From Rickettsia typhi (GTDB lineage Bacteria; Pseudomonadota; Alphaproteobacteria; Rickettsiales; Deianiraeaceae): a DNA stretch of 64,000 nucleotides. A program made the translations under genes and the position numbers. The notes beneath the pieces are model-generated. The model ran no database searches. It was not told the DNA's origin and saw only the letters and a program-made list of their open reading frames with translations. Shown piece by piece: positions 52,435 through 61,858 of this stretch (its first letter is position 1; each line of letters starts with the position of its first letter). The DNA lies in assembly GCA_945861725.1 (NCBI GenBank), contig CAMAVJ010000003.1:1-64000 (forward strand). The letters are read 5' to 3'.

Positions 52435-52673
52435 TAACTAACCCTCGTTATATAATAATTTTCAATAACTTCATTCGTAAGGATTTCTTTTGCAATTCTT
52501 ACTGCATCTTGAAGTGAAGATTCTTCGGTACCTTCGATTTCCAGAGTGAAAAGTTTTGCCGTTTCAATGGAAGTTAATTTAGAAAAATCTTGTGATTTTA
52601 TCGCAGAAAGTATTTCCTTTGCTTCAACATTAAGAACGTCTTTCTTGAGTTGGACTCGAACTTCGTATTTCAC
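52434..52673 (-). CDS. purS: Phosphoribosylformylglycinamidine synthase subunit PurS
   Basis: Small subunit that bridges PurL and PurQ in step four of purine synthesis. The 79 residues follow PurS closely: MKYEVRVQLKKDVLNVEAKE, then a helix, SIETAKLFTLEIEG, and the C-terminal LTNEVIENYYI. It starts with GTG (52671-52673), whose first base is the last base of the rpsO stop. purQ and purL are not in the window. A stand-alone PurS implies a small-type PurL elsewhere. Confidence 0.85.
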   Translation of the reverse strand: MKYEVRVQLKKDVLNVEAKEILSAIKSQDFSKLTSIETAKLFTLEIEGTEESSLQDAVRIAKEILTNEVIENYYITRVS

Positions 52674-52951
52674 TAACTTTTGTCTTTTAAGCTAAGCTTT
52701 TCAATTAAGCCGTAATAGCGTACTGAATCCCTTTTTTTGAGGTACGAAAGGAGTGATGCTCTTTTACCAAGTATGATAAGCAATCCTCTTCTTCCAGAGA
52801 AGTCTTTTTTGTTGATTTGAAGGTGTTTTGTAATTTGAACAACACGAGATGTCATCAAGGCAACCTGAACTTCAGGCGATCCGCTGTCATTCTGTGCAGT
52901 TCCAAAAGTTTTCTTTATTTCCGTTTTGGAAAGTTTATCAATAGCAATCAT
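52673..52951 (-). CDS. rpsO: 30S ribosomal protein S15
   Basis: Primary 16S rRNA-binding protein of the small-subunit platform. The 92 residues contain FGTAQNDSGSPEVQVALMTSRV, LQINKKDFSGRRGLLIILGKRASLLSYLKKRD and YYGLIEKL, the full S15 signature (quoted in parts). It heads a minus-strand unit with purS and mrpB. rpsO is usually followed by pnp; that link is lost here. Confidence 0.96.
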   Translation of the reverse strand: MIAIDKLSKTEIKKTFGTAQNDSGSPEVQVALMTSRVVQITKHLQINKKDFSGRRGLLIILGKRASLLSYLKKRDSVRYYGLIEKLSLKDKS

Positions 52952-52976
52952 AGCAATCTCATCATTAACAGTCTTT

Positions 52977-53022
52977 TACTTTTAACGCAGAAACTTAATT
53001 GTCAAGTCTTTTTTGAAAAAAG
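52977..53022 (-). promoter_or_regulatory. rpsO promoter region with a perfect palindrome
   Basis: On the minus strand TTGACA (53000-53005) lies about 50 bases before the rpsO ATG; the -10 is weak (AAAGTA or TAAAAG near 52977-52984). Immediately upstream is the perfect palindrome CTTTTTTGAAAAAAG (53008-53022). CAAGTCTT (53003-53010) is also repeated inverted at 53051-53058, framing the shared rpsO/S49-protease gap. Confidence 0.4.
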
Positions 53023-53112
53023 CTCAAAAAAGCATAAATCGAGAAAAAACAAGACTTGCTTTTTAAAAATAAACAATTATCTTCTACCTTGTAAAAACTT
53101 AATTTGAGAAAA

Positions 53113-54093
53113 ATGTTTGAATTTTTGAAAAAGGTTTATAAACCGCTTTATAAATCAAAGGGAAAAAATACCGACTTTGGCAATAACTTTGTAAAAATTT
53201 CAGATTACAACTCACTTGCTTTTATTGAAAAATTGCTACGAGACCTTGCCAAGTGGAAAATTATAACATTTGTTTCAATTCTTTTGTTAATTGGAATTTT
53301 GTGCTGTAATAAATTACCATCGCTTGGGCTTTATTCTCAAGATTTCATCGCAGAAATTGAAGTTGATGGTGTCATTGAAACGGACAAATTTCGTTCTAAA
53401 GTTTTAAAAGAACTTGCTGAAGACAAAAATCTTAAAGGTGTATTTTTGAAAATTAATTCCCCTGGTGGAACAATTACAGGAAGTGAGATTCTTTATGGAG
53501 AAATTAAAAAGATTTCAAATAAAATTCCCGTTTATGCTTTGATTTACGATCTTGGAGCTTCTGGCGGATATATGATTGCCCTTGGTGCGAATAAAATTTA
53601 TTCCCACGAAACGAGTATAACTGGCTCAATTGGTGTTTTAATGCAAACACTTCAGTTCGAGGAACTTTCCAAGAAAGTTGGTGCTAGAATGAAAGTCTAT
53701 CGTTCCGTTCCATTTAAGGCACAACCAGATCCCTTCGAAAAAACAACCCCAGAAGTTGATTTTTATATGCAAACTTCAATTGAAGAAAGTCATAAATTTT
53801 TTGCAAACCTAGTTGCAAAGGAAAGAAAATTCTCTGCTGAGGAAATTCTTAATGTTGCCAATGGAAAAATTTTTATGGGCAGCGAGGCATTGAAGCTTAA
53901 ATTAATTGATGGCATTGCAGATGAACAATTTGTGAAATCAGCGTTAATGAAAAAAGTTGGCAAACTGGAGTTTGCAGAAGTTTCCCTTAAGAAAGAAGCT
54001 GACGAGGGCTTTGTTTCCCAAATTATTGATGACATTCTTAAGAAAAAAAGTAAGGAATCTTCAAAATCCAAAGTTATGGCAATAATGAAATAA
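53113..54093 (+). CDS. S49 family signal peptide peptidase (SppA-like)
   Basis: Membrane serine protease with a Ser-Lys dyad that degrades cleaved signal peptides. One N-terminal transmembrane segment (IITFVSILLLIGILCC), then INSPGGTITGSEILYGEI and the catalytic Ser in YDLGASGGYMIALGANKIY with SITGSIGVLMQT. Length 327 matches the short, single-domain alphaproteobacterial SppA. ATG 53113 is chosen; TTG 53104 is in frame nine bases upstream. Divergent from rpsO. Confidence 0.9.
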   Translation: MFEFLKKVYKPLYKSKGKNTDFGNNFVKISDYNSLAFIEKLLRDLAKWKIITFVSILLLIGILCCNKLPSLGLYSQDFIAEIEVDGVIETDKFRSKVLKELAEDKNLKGVFLKINSPGGTITGSEILYGEIKKISNKIPVYALIYDLGASGGYMIALGANKIYSHETSITGSIGVLMQTLQFEELSKKVGARMKVYRSVPFKAQPDPFEKTTPEVDFYMQTSIEESHKFFANLVAKERKFSAEEILNVANGKIFMGSEALKLKLIDGIADEQFVKSALMKKVGKLEFAEVSLKKEADEGFVSQIIDDILKKKSKESSKSKVMAIMK

Positions 54094-54115
54094 TAAATTA
54101 ATCACGAGTATATAT

Positions 54116-55063
54116 ATGAACAGACCACGCACAGACAGAAGTAAAAATACGAAATTTAATTCGAAAGAAGGTAGGGGCGACGGAAGGCAAAACTTCAAAA
54201 ATAATCGCTTTGAAAAGAAAGATTTTACAAAACCACGCCACGCCACAGAAAAGCCCGCACAAAATAATTCAAAAAAAGAATCGGTAAAATTCGATTTGAA
54301 AAAAATTAAGCTTAATGGAAATAAAACCATTTGCTCATTTGTGATTTTGACAGAACATGATTTTGAAAAGACGATTGATATTCTGCAAGACATTGCCTCA
54401 GAAAGTATTGAAAATATTATAATTTCCATACCTTTGGAAGAGTTCTCACAAACTGTTCATTTTATTGAGCAAAATCTTCAAAATGAGAAAGAAAAATTTA
54501 CATTTATTTCATATTCCAAATCTACATCTGAATTAAAATCTCATAATAAGGCTTTTAAAATATACGAAAGTGATATATTTTTCGTTACAAACTCCTCAAT
54601 GGCTCCAAGAGAATATTCAATTGAAATTCTGCGGAAATATCTTTCTCGTGAACATTCAGTTGCCGTAGTTCCGACGGTTTACAACGAAGATCTTGAAATT
54701 CAGAAATACTGTCTTCGTTTTCCATCTTTGATTACAAAATTAAAATGCCTTTTTGGATGTAAGAAAACCGAAGCAAAGCTTTGTATGATGGAGCGTGGAG
54801 ATGTTGGATATTATAAAATCCACAGAACGGACATTAGCCTTTCGCAATCCGTTGTTGTAAATTCTGCAATATTTAAAGCGGTCAAAATGTTTCCAACGTA
54901 TAGCAGAGACACAAAATGCTCAACTTTCTCATTCTACAAAAAACTTAGTAAATATGGAACAACTCTCTTTGTTCCAACCGCACGGTTTATTGAACTCAAA
55001 CCACATAAACAAAAGTGTTGTTTTTTCTCAAAAGCGTGTTATTTTTTGAAAAATGTATTTTAA
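54116..55063 (+). CDS. Glycosyltransferase-like protein with basic N-terminal tail
   Basis: A 315-residue protein. Residues 1-65 are Arg/Lys/Asn/Gly-rich and look disordered (SKEGRGDGRQNFKNNRFEKK). The rest has the alternating pattern of a GT2-type domain: a Rossmann-like start (KTICSFVILTEHDFEKTIDIL), FFVTNSSMAPREYSIEILRKYL where the family has its DxD strand and helix, and SFYKKLSKYGTTLFVPTARF near the end, resembling the family's C-terminal acceptor region. The DxD is not convincing. It overlaps aroK by 11 bases. Treat as unknown function with a possible GT-A fold. Confidence 0.5.
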   Translation: MNRPRTDRSKNTKFNSKEGRGDGRQNFKNNRFEKKDFTKPRHATEKPAQNNSKKESVKFDLKKIKLNGNKTICSFVILTEHDFEKTIDILQDIASESIENIIISIPLEEFSQTVHFIEQNLQNEKEKFTFISYSKSTSELKSHNKAFKIYESDIFFVTNSSMAPREYSIEILRKYLSREHSVAVVPTVYNEDLEIQKYCLRFPSLITKLKCLFGCKKTEAKLCMMERGDVGYYKIHRTDISLSQSVVVNSAIFKAVKMFPTYSRDTKCSTFSFYKKLSKYGTTLFVPTARFIELKPHKQKCCFFSKACYFLKNVF

Positions 55064-55631
55064 CTCAACTGCGTTGCAAAAGAAATATTCTACAGAAATT
55101 ACAAAATTGAGAGAATGCCACAGACCCATTTTCCTTGTGGGAATGATGGGCAGTGGAAAAAGCACTATAGGTAAAATTCTTGCGAATGTATCTGGTCTTA
55201 AATTCATTGAAATGGATGAAGTTATCGAAGAAGAGTCGGATATTTCAATAAAAGAAATGTTTGCACTTTACGGTGAAGCATTTTTTCGTGAAAAAGAAAA
55301 AGAATTACTTTTGGAAATTTGTGACGATAAAAATTCAGCAAATACCATTATTTCTTGCGGTGGTGGTGTTTTTGCAAACAACGAAAACATTGCAAAAATT
55401 GCCTTGTGTGGAATTTCAGTATTTTTAAATGTAAACTCAAGAATACTTGAAGAGAGACTTAAAAGTGATTTAAAACGCCCACTAATTAACGCACAGCAGT
55501 CTATTACGAAACTTCTTTCGGAACGAATACCATTTTATACACAGGCAAATATTATGGTTGACTTACAAACGCACAACTTGGAGCAAAACGCCGCCAAAGT
55601 TTTGGAAGAAATTTATAAGTATCTTCCATGA
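55053..55631 (+). CDS. aroK: Shikimate kinase AroK
   Basis: Phosphorylates shikimate on the way to chorismate. Walker A is in FLVGMMGSGKSTIGKILA, followed by shikimate-binding FIEMDEVIEEESDISIKEMF (quoted in part), FREKEKELL and CGGGVF, then LKRPLI. Length 192 is typical. It overlaps the preceding gene by 11 bases and ftsI by four (ATGA), so three unrelated functions are tightly coupled. Confidence 0.93.
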   Translation: MYFNSTALQKKYSTEITKLRECHRPIFLVGMMGSGKSTIGKILANVSGLKFIEMDEVIEEESDISIKEMFALYGEAFFREKEKELLLEICDDKNSANTIISCGGGVFANNENIAKIALCGISVFLNVNSRILEERLKSDLKRPLINAQQSITKLLSERIPFYTQANIMVDLQTHNLEQNAAKVLEEIYKYLP

Positions 55632-57283
55632 TAAAACCCTCCAATATTGAATCAAAAATACGAATTTTTTCTTATATTGCACTTACGGCGATTATTATTC
55701 TAATAATTCGCATAATTTTTATTGACTGCCTTGGAATATATGAATATTTTACAAGGCACGATATTCCAAATAAAGACCTTATGCTTCGTCATAATATTGT
55801 TGACAGAAATGGCAATATTCTTGCCATAAGTGTGCCCGCGTATGAATTCCATATAAATCCCGCATTTATTATTGACATCGACATCGTTATTGAAAAAATT
55901 CGTGATATATTTCCAGAACTTGATGAGGCAAGACTCCATGAGCGCCTTAAGGGGCAGTCAAACGGGTGGTTTTTAATTAAGGACAACATCGCCCCTTCGC
56001 AAAAAAAAGAAATTGTTGACAAGGGCATTGAAGGGGCATTTTTTCGTGAATATTATACAAGATTTTATCCTTATGGAAATACATTTTCGCACATTATTGG
56101 ATATACTTCAAAAATTGAAGAAAATGAGGAGGGAGTTAAGGGCGTTGAAAAAAGATTTAATCAGGAATTGTTGAATAAGGAAGTTCAACTTTCACTTGAT
56201 GCCATGGTTCAAAGTATCGTTCGCGAGAATCTTCTAAAGACTTTGGAAAAATTTCAAGCAAAAGGTGCGATGGCTATCATTGTCGATCTTGAAACGCGTG
56301 AAATAATTTCTTCGGTTTCATTGCCGGATTTTAACCCCAATGGAACATTTAATCCAAACTCTCCTTCGCACGTTAATCAGCCATTTTCATCCGTTTTCAA
56401 CCTTGGTTCTGTGTTTAAAATTTTTACGATATCCCTTGGTCTTCAAAATGGGTTTAAGCCAACGCAGATTTTACACTTGCCGCTTTCGATTCCTGTAAAT
56501 AAGGATTTCTCCGTCAAAGACGACCATCGTTCAAGAGATGAAATGACATTAGAGGAAATTTTTGCTTTTTCTTCGAATGTCGGTGTTGCGTTTGTTGTAC
56601 AAAAAGTTGGCTTTGATAAACAAAAGAAATTTTACGAGGATATTAAAATGTTTGAAAAACCAATTGTTGAACTTCCACTTGGTGAAATTGCAAAACCGAT
56701 TTTCAAAAAAGGCAAATGGAGGGATGATATGCACTATACAACATCGTATGGTTATGGAGTTTCAGTTTCGCCAGCACATTTTATGCAAATGGCAGGCGGG
56801 CTTTCTTATGACGGAAAAATGACGCCACTCACAATCCTTAAGGGCAAAAATAAGTTCACAAAAATACCAGATCCTCAGGTCATTACGGATCAAAATATTC
56901 TCGATCTTCAGCAAATGCTTCGTTCCGTCGTCCAAATTGGAACGGCAAGAAGGGCAACAATTAACGGATATTCCGTTTGCGGAAAAACGGGAACTTCGGA
57001 AAAGTACGATCCATCAATTCGTGGATGGTCCGACAGAAAAAAATTCCTCTCGTTTTTTAGTGTATTCCCTTGTAATATCCCAAAATATGCAATGTATATC
57101 GCACTTGATGAACCATCAACTTCCAATGTTGCGTTTTTACAGGCGAGTAACACCGTCGTACAGACATCTTCAGATATAATCAAAGTCGTTGCACCAATTC
57201 TTGATATCAAACCTGATACACTGCCGGAAATTAAATCAGCTGAAGCGTTACCAGTGCAAGAAGTTGTAAAGCAAGCGTTATAA
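55628..57283 (+). CDS. ftsI: Peptidoglycan D,D-transpeptidase FtsI (PBP3-like)
   Basis: Class B penicillin-binding protein for septal peptidoglycan cross-linking. One N-terminal transmembrane segment (IFSYIALTAIIILIIRIIFI), a dimerisation domain with HNIVDRNGNILA and YPYGNTFSHIIGYT, then the transpeptidase with SxxK in LGSVFKIFT, SSN in FAFSSNVGV and KTG in VCGKTGTSEK. Length 551 is normal. Its end overlaps the convergent addA end by six bases. No mraW or murE neighbours are present, so the dcw cluster is broken. Confidence 0.94.
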   Translation: MIKPSNIESKIRIFSYIALTAIIILIIRIIFIDCLGIYEYFTRHDIPNKDLMLRHNIVDRNGNILAISVPAYEFHINPAFIIDIDIVIEKIRDIFPELDEARLHERLKGQSNGWFLIKDNIAPSQKKEIVDKGIEGAFFREYYTRFYPYGNTFSHIIGYTSKIEENEEGVKGVEKRFNQELLNKEVQLSLDAMVQSIVRENLLKTLEKFQAKGAMAIIVDLETREIISSVSLPDFNPNGTFNPNSPSHVNQPFSSVFNLGSVFKIFTISLGLQNGFKPTQILHLPLSIPVNKDFSVKDDHRSRDEMTLEEIFAFSSNVGVAFVVQKVGFDKQKKFYEDIKMFEKPIVELPLGEIAKPIFKKGKWRDDMHYTTSYGYGVSVSPAHFMQMAGGLSYDGKMTPLTILKGKNKFTKIPDPQVITDQNILDLQQMLRSVVQIGTARRATINGYSVCGKTGTSEKYDPSIRGWSDRKKFLSFFSVFPCNIPKYAMYIALDEPSTSNVAFLQASNTVVQTSSDIIKVVAPILDIKPDTLPEIKSAEALPVQEVVKQAL

Positions 57284-59647
57284 GACGCCGTCGTATACCA
57301 TTATGTCGAAAACATCATCCTTGCTATCAAATATTTCCTCTTGAATTTTTTGGCACTTTAGCGTTGAAAGTGATCTTTCTAGAATTCTGAAAAAAGATTC
57401 TTCTTTTTCTGAGTGAGAAAACGACGAAATGCAACAAAATCCGAATGCAGCTCTTGAAATGGCAACGTAGTAAAGGCGGAGATCTTCTGCGAAAGTTTTT
57501 TCTTTTTCTATATCAATAATTTCTTGCATTTTTTTTCCTCGCTTTTTTTGCGATGAAAGGTATAGTATTATACCATTTTGAATTGATATAATATCATTTT
57601 TCGATCGCTCTCCATGGGCTTCAATGTAAATCACAATTGGGTATTCAAGCCCTTTTGATGAATGAATTGTTGTGCACGTGATTGCATTTGTATTGTTTGC
57701 TGAATTTTGAATTATGTGCGTTGCATCGGATGCTTCAAATTCTTGGATGAATTTTATGGGGTTGTATTGGTCGCAATTTGTCGCCGTTTTAAAGAAAGAT
57801 TCCAGAATATTTTGTTCGTGCTTTGAATAGTTTTGTCCAAATTCTGCAAATATTCTTTTAAAAAAGATAAAGATGCCGTCATTATTTAAAATTTCTCGAA
57901 ATTTTTCGATAACTACATTGACGGATGGAAATTTTTCGAGTAATAGATTATTTTCAATATTTTGTTGAAATTCGTGATGAAATTCCACTTCAAAATCATT
58001 TTCGTCTATGTTAAAAATTGGGCTCTTTAGTAGTCCGTAAAGTGAAAGATTGTCGTAACTGATGATGCAAAGTTTTAAAATTGCGATGAAATCTAATATG
58101 CAAAATGATTTTCTGTAATCGATTTTATCGCTGAATGAAATAGGAATTCTTGCTTGAAAAAAAGCATCTTTAAGTGCGGAAATTACTTTTCCAGACCTTT
58201 TTTTGAGTAAAATTGCAAAATCGCGTGGTTCAAGAATTTTATTGTGATACTTTTCGTGATTCACTTGCTTTCCAATAAGGCTTTTAACAAATTCAACGGT
58301 TTTTTGTGCGATGTAAGCGTATTCTTCATCAATTTTTTGATTTATTCGAATTATTTCAACAAAGCCATCGCGTAAGCCCTTATTTTGTTCAAAGTGTGAA
58401 ATGTGTTTTTGTTCGTTATTTAAAAATGGTAAGTTATTTATGACATCCAAAACTGGTTGAGTTGTTCGAAACGATTTTGTTAAAAAATGTCTTTCAAGAA
58501 ATTGTGAATATTTTGTATAAACTTCTTCCATAATTGTTGATTTTGCACCTTGGAATGAGTAAATTGTTTGTTTTGTATCGCCAACGATGAAAAGTGAGCT
58601 TTTTTCCATTCCGTAAGCCACCTGTTCTTCGATAAAGTGTGATAAAACTTGCCATTGGTACTCGTTAGTGTCTTGTGCTTCATCAACCAAAATGTGTGCA
58701 AATGTGCTGCCGAATTTGAAAATTGCGAAATCACGCAGTTCAGGATTTTCAAGAATTTCGAGTGCTTTGTGAATTAAGTCGTTAAATGTGTATTTCCTTA
58801 ATTTTTTTTTTATTTTTTCAATTTCGGAAATAATTTCCCCAGCAATGTCGTTTAGTGCATAACATTTTTCAAATGTGATGATGTTTTGCAATTGGCTTTG
58901 TGAATTTTTTAGAAACTCTTTGTAGATAACATAATCCGTATTCTTCTTTGTTGATTTTCCAGCCAATATGCATAAATCTTCAACATCCTTGATTGCACTT
59001 GAATCGATCGCGAACTCTTCGTATTTTTTGGCGATTTCGTAAATTTTTGGAAGAGATTTTTCAAGAATAGATCCACCAACTGATTGTAACATTTCGGTTG
59101 GGATGCTTTGTAGGACATCGGAAAGTATTTTTTCTTTTGTTTGTGATGAACTTAGTGTGTCGCCTTCAAGTTCAAAAATTTCGCGAATCAATACAAGGCG
59201 ATATTCCTTACTTGTATTGAGTTTGTGGTACTCTTTGTAAAATGATGCGATTATATTTGAAAATGCACTTGGAGAAATTTTGAAATCGGTGATAAACTTC
59301 TGAAATAATTTACTTGTAAGTAAGGCATTTTCAATCTCAAAGGATAGTTCGGCATCGGAATCGACAATTGTGTAGTCATACGGCATATTGAGTTCGTGCG
59401 TGAATGTATCAATAATTTCCTTACAAAGGGAGTGAAATGTTACAATTTTTGGCAGAGATTTTAAATTTGGAATATCTTTTTGAAGGCGATTTTGCATTTC
59501 GTCTCTTCCAGGGTTTGTGAATGTTATACATAAAATTGATGAAGGTTGGAATCCAGCTTCAATAATTTCTTTAATATGTTGAACAATGCTGTATGTTTTG
59601 CCAGAACCTGCGTTGGCGATAATAATCTTGCTTTTTATTTTACTCAT
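57278..59647 (-). CDS. addA: AddA-like UvrD family helicase without nuclease domain
   Basis: Superfamily 1 helicase: Walker A ANAGSGKTYSIV, LCITFTNPGRDEM (motif Ia), ILVDEAQDTNEYQW (II), GDTKQTIYSFQGA (III), TIHSSKGLEYPIVIY (V) and LRLYYVAISRA (VI). The ANAGSGKT start and overall layout resemble AddA rather than UvrD or Rep. At 789 residues it ends about 60 residues after motif VI, so the C-terminal PD-(D/E)XK nuclease present in standard AddA (about 1150 residues) is missing. Partner AddB at 15006-17573 keeps its nuclease. A divergent helicase unrelated to AddB is the alternative. Confidence 0.75.
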   Translation of the reverse strand: MSKIKSKIIIANAGSGKTYSIVQHIKEIIEAGFQPSSILCITFTNPGRDEMQNRLQKDIPNLKSLPKIVTFHSLCKEIIDTFTHELNMPYDYTIVDSDAELSFEIENALLTSKLFQKFITDFKISPSAFSNIIASFYKEYHKLNTSKEYRLVLIREIFELEGDTLSSSQTKEKILSDVLQSIPTEMLQSVGGSILEKSLPKIYEIAKKYEEFAIDSSAIKDVEDLCILAGKSTKKNTDYVIYKEFLKNSQSQLQNIITFEKCYALNDIAGEIISEIEKIKKKLRKYTFNDLIHKALEILENPELRDFAIFKFGSTFAHILVDEAQDTNEYQWQVLSHFIEEQVAYGMEKSSLFIVGDTKQTIYSFQGAKSTIMEEVYTKYSQFLERHFLTKSFRTTQPVLDVINNLPFLNNEQKHISHFEQNKGLRDGFVEIIRINQKIDEEYAYIAQKTVEFVKSLIGKQVNHEKYHNKILEPRDFAILLKKRSGKVISALKDAFFQARIPISFSDKIDYRKSFCILDFIAILKLCIISYDNLSLYGLLKSPIFNIDENDFEVEFHHEFQQNIENNLLLEKFPSVNVVIEKFREILNNDGIFIFFKRIFAEFGQNYSKHEQNILESFFKTATNCDQYNPIKFIQEFEASDATHIIQNSANNTNAITCTTIHSSKGLEYPIVIYIEAHGERSKNDIISIQNGIILYLSSQKKRGKKMQEIIDIEKEKTFAEDLRLYYVAISRAAFGFCCISSFSHSEKEESFFRILERSLSTLKCQKIQEEIFDSKDDVFDIMVYDGVL

Positions 59648-59683
59648 AGTACTTTATTAAACCAGTTTTTACAGTTTTTTATT

Positions 59684-60106
59684 ATGAGCGAATTAGAACT
59701 ATTCGAATTTACAAAACAAGAAGAAAGTAGCATTGATGAATGTATTTGTGAAATTTCTGAAGTTATTTGGGAATTTCTTGCAAGTGGAATTAAAGGAGAA
59801 GCTGAAAAACAAGTTACAATTTTTGATATCATTTCTGAAATGCTTGGCGTTGAGCGTTCAAAGCCATTTCATTTTGCAATTGTTGGAGTAACGGAAATTG
59901 ATGGAAAGGTTTCATTGAGGACAAACGAAGGCTCAATTTCAGAAAAATCTATAATGTTTTTAGAAAATCTTCTTCAAAATCAGATTGAATACTTTGAAAA
60001 AAATATTCCACAAGCTCTGGAACTTCGTTCCAAAGCAAGACAATTTTGCCTTGGTAGTGAATCTGGCGGCGGAATTGATATTAAAGATCTAACTTTATCA
60101 ATTTAA
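59684..60106 (+). CDS. Unknown acidic protein upstream of iscS
   Basis: A 140-residue acidic protein (MSELELFEFTKQEESSIDEC) with no signal peptide or membrane segment. It seems to have an N-terminal helical part, a middle of short strands (FHFAIVGVTEIDGKVSLRTN) and a C-terminal helix. I recognise no motif; it is not an Rrf2/IscR regulator despite occupying the place iscR often has. ATG 59684 is used; a longer frame from 59546 would overlap the divergent addA gene. Confidence 0.6.
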   Translation: MSELELFEFTKQEESSIDECICEISEVIWEFLASGIKGEAEKQVTIFDIISEMLGVERSKPFHFAIVGVTEIDGKVSLRTNEGSISEKSIMFLENLLQNQIEYFEKNIPQALELRSKARQFCLGSESGGGIDIKDLTLSI

Positions 60107-60117
60107 GAAGAAAATGC

Positions 60118-60147
60118 TTGACTAATTGCATCGGGTAATTTTGTAAA
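60118..60147 (+). promoter_or_regulatory. Putative iscS promoter
   Basis: TTGACT at 60118-60123 and TGTAAA at 60142-60147 (18-base spacer), about 22 bases before ATG 60169. It suggests iscS has its own start within the 62-base gap. Confidence 0.35.
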
Positions 60148-60168
60148 TAACAATCTTTTACGAAATAT

Positions 60169-61386
60169 ATGTCAATAAAATTGCCAATATACATGGACTA
60201 CCAATCAACAACTCCGGTCGATCCTCGCGTTGCTGACGTAATCAATACAGAAATGCGTGAAGATTTTGGAAATCCTCACTCGAAAAGTCATTCTTTTGGT
60301 TGGATTGCTGAAGAAAAGGTTGAAATCGCAAGAAAACAAGTTGCATCTGTTATTAATGCAAATGAAAAGGAAATTATTTTCACATCAGGAGCGACGGAAT
60401 CCAATAACATTGCAATTCATGGTCTTGCGGAATTTTATGGAAATTCAGAAAGAAATCACATAATTACTCTTGAAACTGAACATAAATGCGTAATTAACGC
60501 TGTGCGTCATCTTTCAACGAAGGGTTTTGAAGTCACATTTCTTCCAGTTCAACAAAATGGAATTGTTGATTTAGAACTTCTCAAAAAAACAATAACACCA
60601 AAAACATTGCTTGTTTCGGTAATGGGCGTAAATAATGAAATCGGAGTAATTCAACCGCTTGAGGAGATTGGGAAAATTACTCGTGCAAATGGAGTTTTCT
60701 TCCATACCGACCTTGCCCAAGCGTTTGGGAAGATTGAAATTGATGTTGAAAAAATGAACATTGATTTAGCCTCAATTTCATCACATAAAGTTTATGGACC
60801 AAAAGGAGTTGGAGCACTATTCGTTCGCAAAAAACCAAGGGTGCGTTTGGCTCCGCTTTTTCAAGGTGGTGGGCAAGAACGCGGACTTCGCTCGGGAACG
60901 CTTCCAACTCCACTTGTTGTTGGGTTTGGTTTGGCTTCTGAAATTGCCAAAAACGAAATGGAGGCGGATAATGCTCGCATAAGCAAACTTGCACAAAAAA
61001 TGAAAAGCGAGATTCTGACGATGGAGGAAACCTACCTTAATGGCGATGAACACCAACGCATTACCGGCAACTTGAACATTTCATTTGCGTTTATTGAAGG
61101 GGAATCAATGTTAATGTCAATTTCTGACCTTGCCGTTTCTTCCGGTTCGGCTTGTACATCTGCAAGCTTGGAACCTTCGTATGTCATTCGTGCGTTAGGA
61201 GTTTCCGAAGAACTCGCACATACATCAATTCGCTTTGGAATTGGAAAATTCACCACCGAAGAAGAGGTGGATTACGCCATCGCCCTTGTGAAAAGCAAAG
61301 TTGCCAACCTGCGTGAACTTTCGCCACTGTGGGAAATGCACCAAGAGGGCATTGATATTTCGTCAATTAAATGGGATGAGCATTAG
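60169..61386 (+). CDS. iscS: Cysteine desulfurase IscS
   Basis: PLP enzyme that takes sulfur from cysteine for Fe-S clusters and tRNA thiolation. [14 protein letters not shown] at the start, [18 protein letters not shown]-type [15 protein letters not shown] lysine in [12 protein letters not shown], and the mobile catalytic Cys in [21 protein letters not shown]. Length 405 matches group I (IscS) enzymes. iscU, iscA and hscA do not follow; a degenerate HscB is at 33657. Confidence 0.96.
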   Translation: MSIKLPIYMDYQSTTPVDPRVADVINTEMREDFGNPHSKSHSFGWIAEEKVEIARKQVASVINANEKEIIFTSGATESNNIAIHGLAEFYGNSERNHIITLETEHKCVINAVRHLSTKGFEVTFLPVQQNGIVDLELLKKTITPKTLLVSVMGVNNEIGVIQPLEEIGKITRANGVFFHTDLAQAFGKIEIDVEKMNIDLASISSHKVYGPKGVGALFVRKKPRVRLAPLFQGGGQERGLRSGTLPTPLVVGFGLASEIAKNEMEADNARISKLAQKMKSEILTMEETYLNGDEHQRITGNLNISFAFIEGESMLMSISDLAVSSGSACTSASLEPSYVIRALGVSEELAHTSIRFGIGKFTTEEEVDYAIALVKSKVANLRELSPLWEMHQEGIDISSIKWDEH

Positions 61387-61387
61387 T

Positions 61388-61858
61388 ATGGCGATAAATT
61401 GGAGCATTGTTGAAGCAATTGGCACTTGGTTTAGCGGAATAATTACCGCTGGAACTTTGCTGTTTATGTATGTGCAATATCACAACGAGAGAAAGGAGAG
61501 GTTGAAAAAGGAGGAGTTGGATAAGGATTATGAAATGTTGCAAGAAACATTGCTTGCAATTGACAAACACAATGATTGCTTATACCATCTTGTATTGGAT
61601 ATTGAAGTCGAAAATAAGGATAAATTAGATGCAGTGGATGAATGCATCAAGGAAAGCGCAGAATTGTTTCAAGGGAAAGTCAATGAAGCTTTGGAGCATA
61701 TAAAATATTTTAAAAAGAGAGATTTAGCAAAAGGCGAGATATTGGAAACAAAACTTTTATCTTCATCGTCGTATGCGACATTTAAGTATTTAAGGGATAC
61801 CGATTGTCTGCTATCGCGTCCGATGTTTAATCTTATGAGAAAAATACACCCTAAATGA
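61388..61858 (+). CDS. Small membrane-anchored coiled-coil protein
   Basis: A 156-residue protein with one N-terminal hydrophobic segment (IGTWFSGIITAGTLLFMYV) followed by a strongly charged region (HNERKERLKKEELDKDYEML) likely to be coiled-coil, then a helical C-terminus. The layout resembles small phage- or plasmid-type anchored proteins of unknown role. It starts two bases after the iscS stop and overlaps the next desulfurase by ATGA, so it is embedded between two related enzymes. I do not recognise it. Confidence 0.65.
   Translation: MAINWSIVEAIGTWFSGIITAGTLLFMYVQYHNERKERLKKEELDKDYEMLQETLLAIDKHNDCLYHLVLDIEVENKDKLDAVDECIKESAELFQGKVNEALEHIKYFKKRDLAKGEILETKLLSSSSYATFKYLRDTDCLLSRPMFNLMRKIHPK

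Noticed and set aside
59684..60106. IscR-type regulator upstream of iscS
   Set aside because: No winged-helix pattern or Fe-S cysteines; only gene position suggested it.
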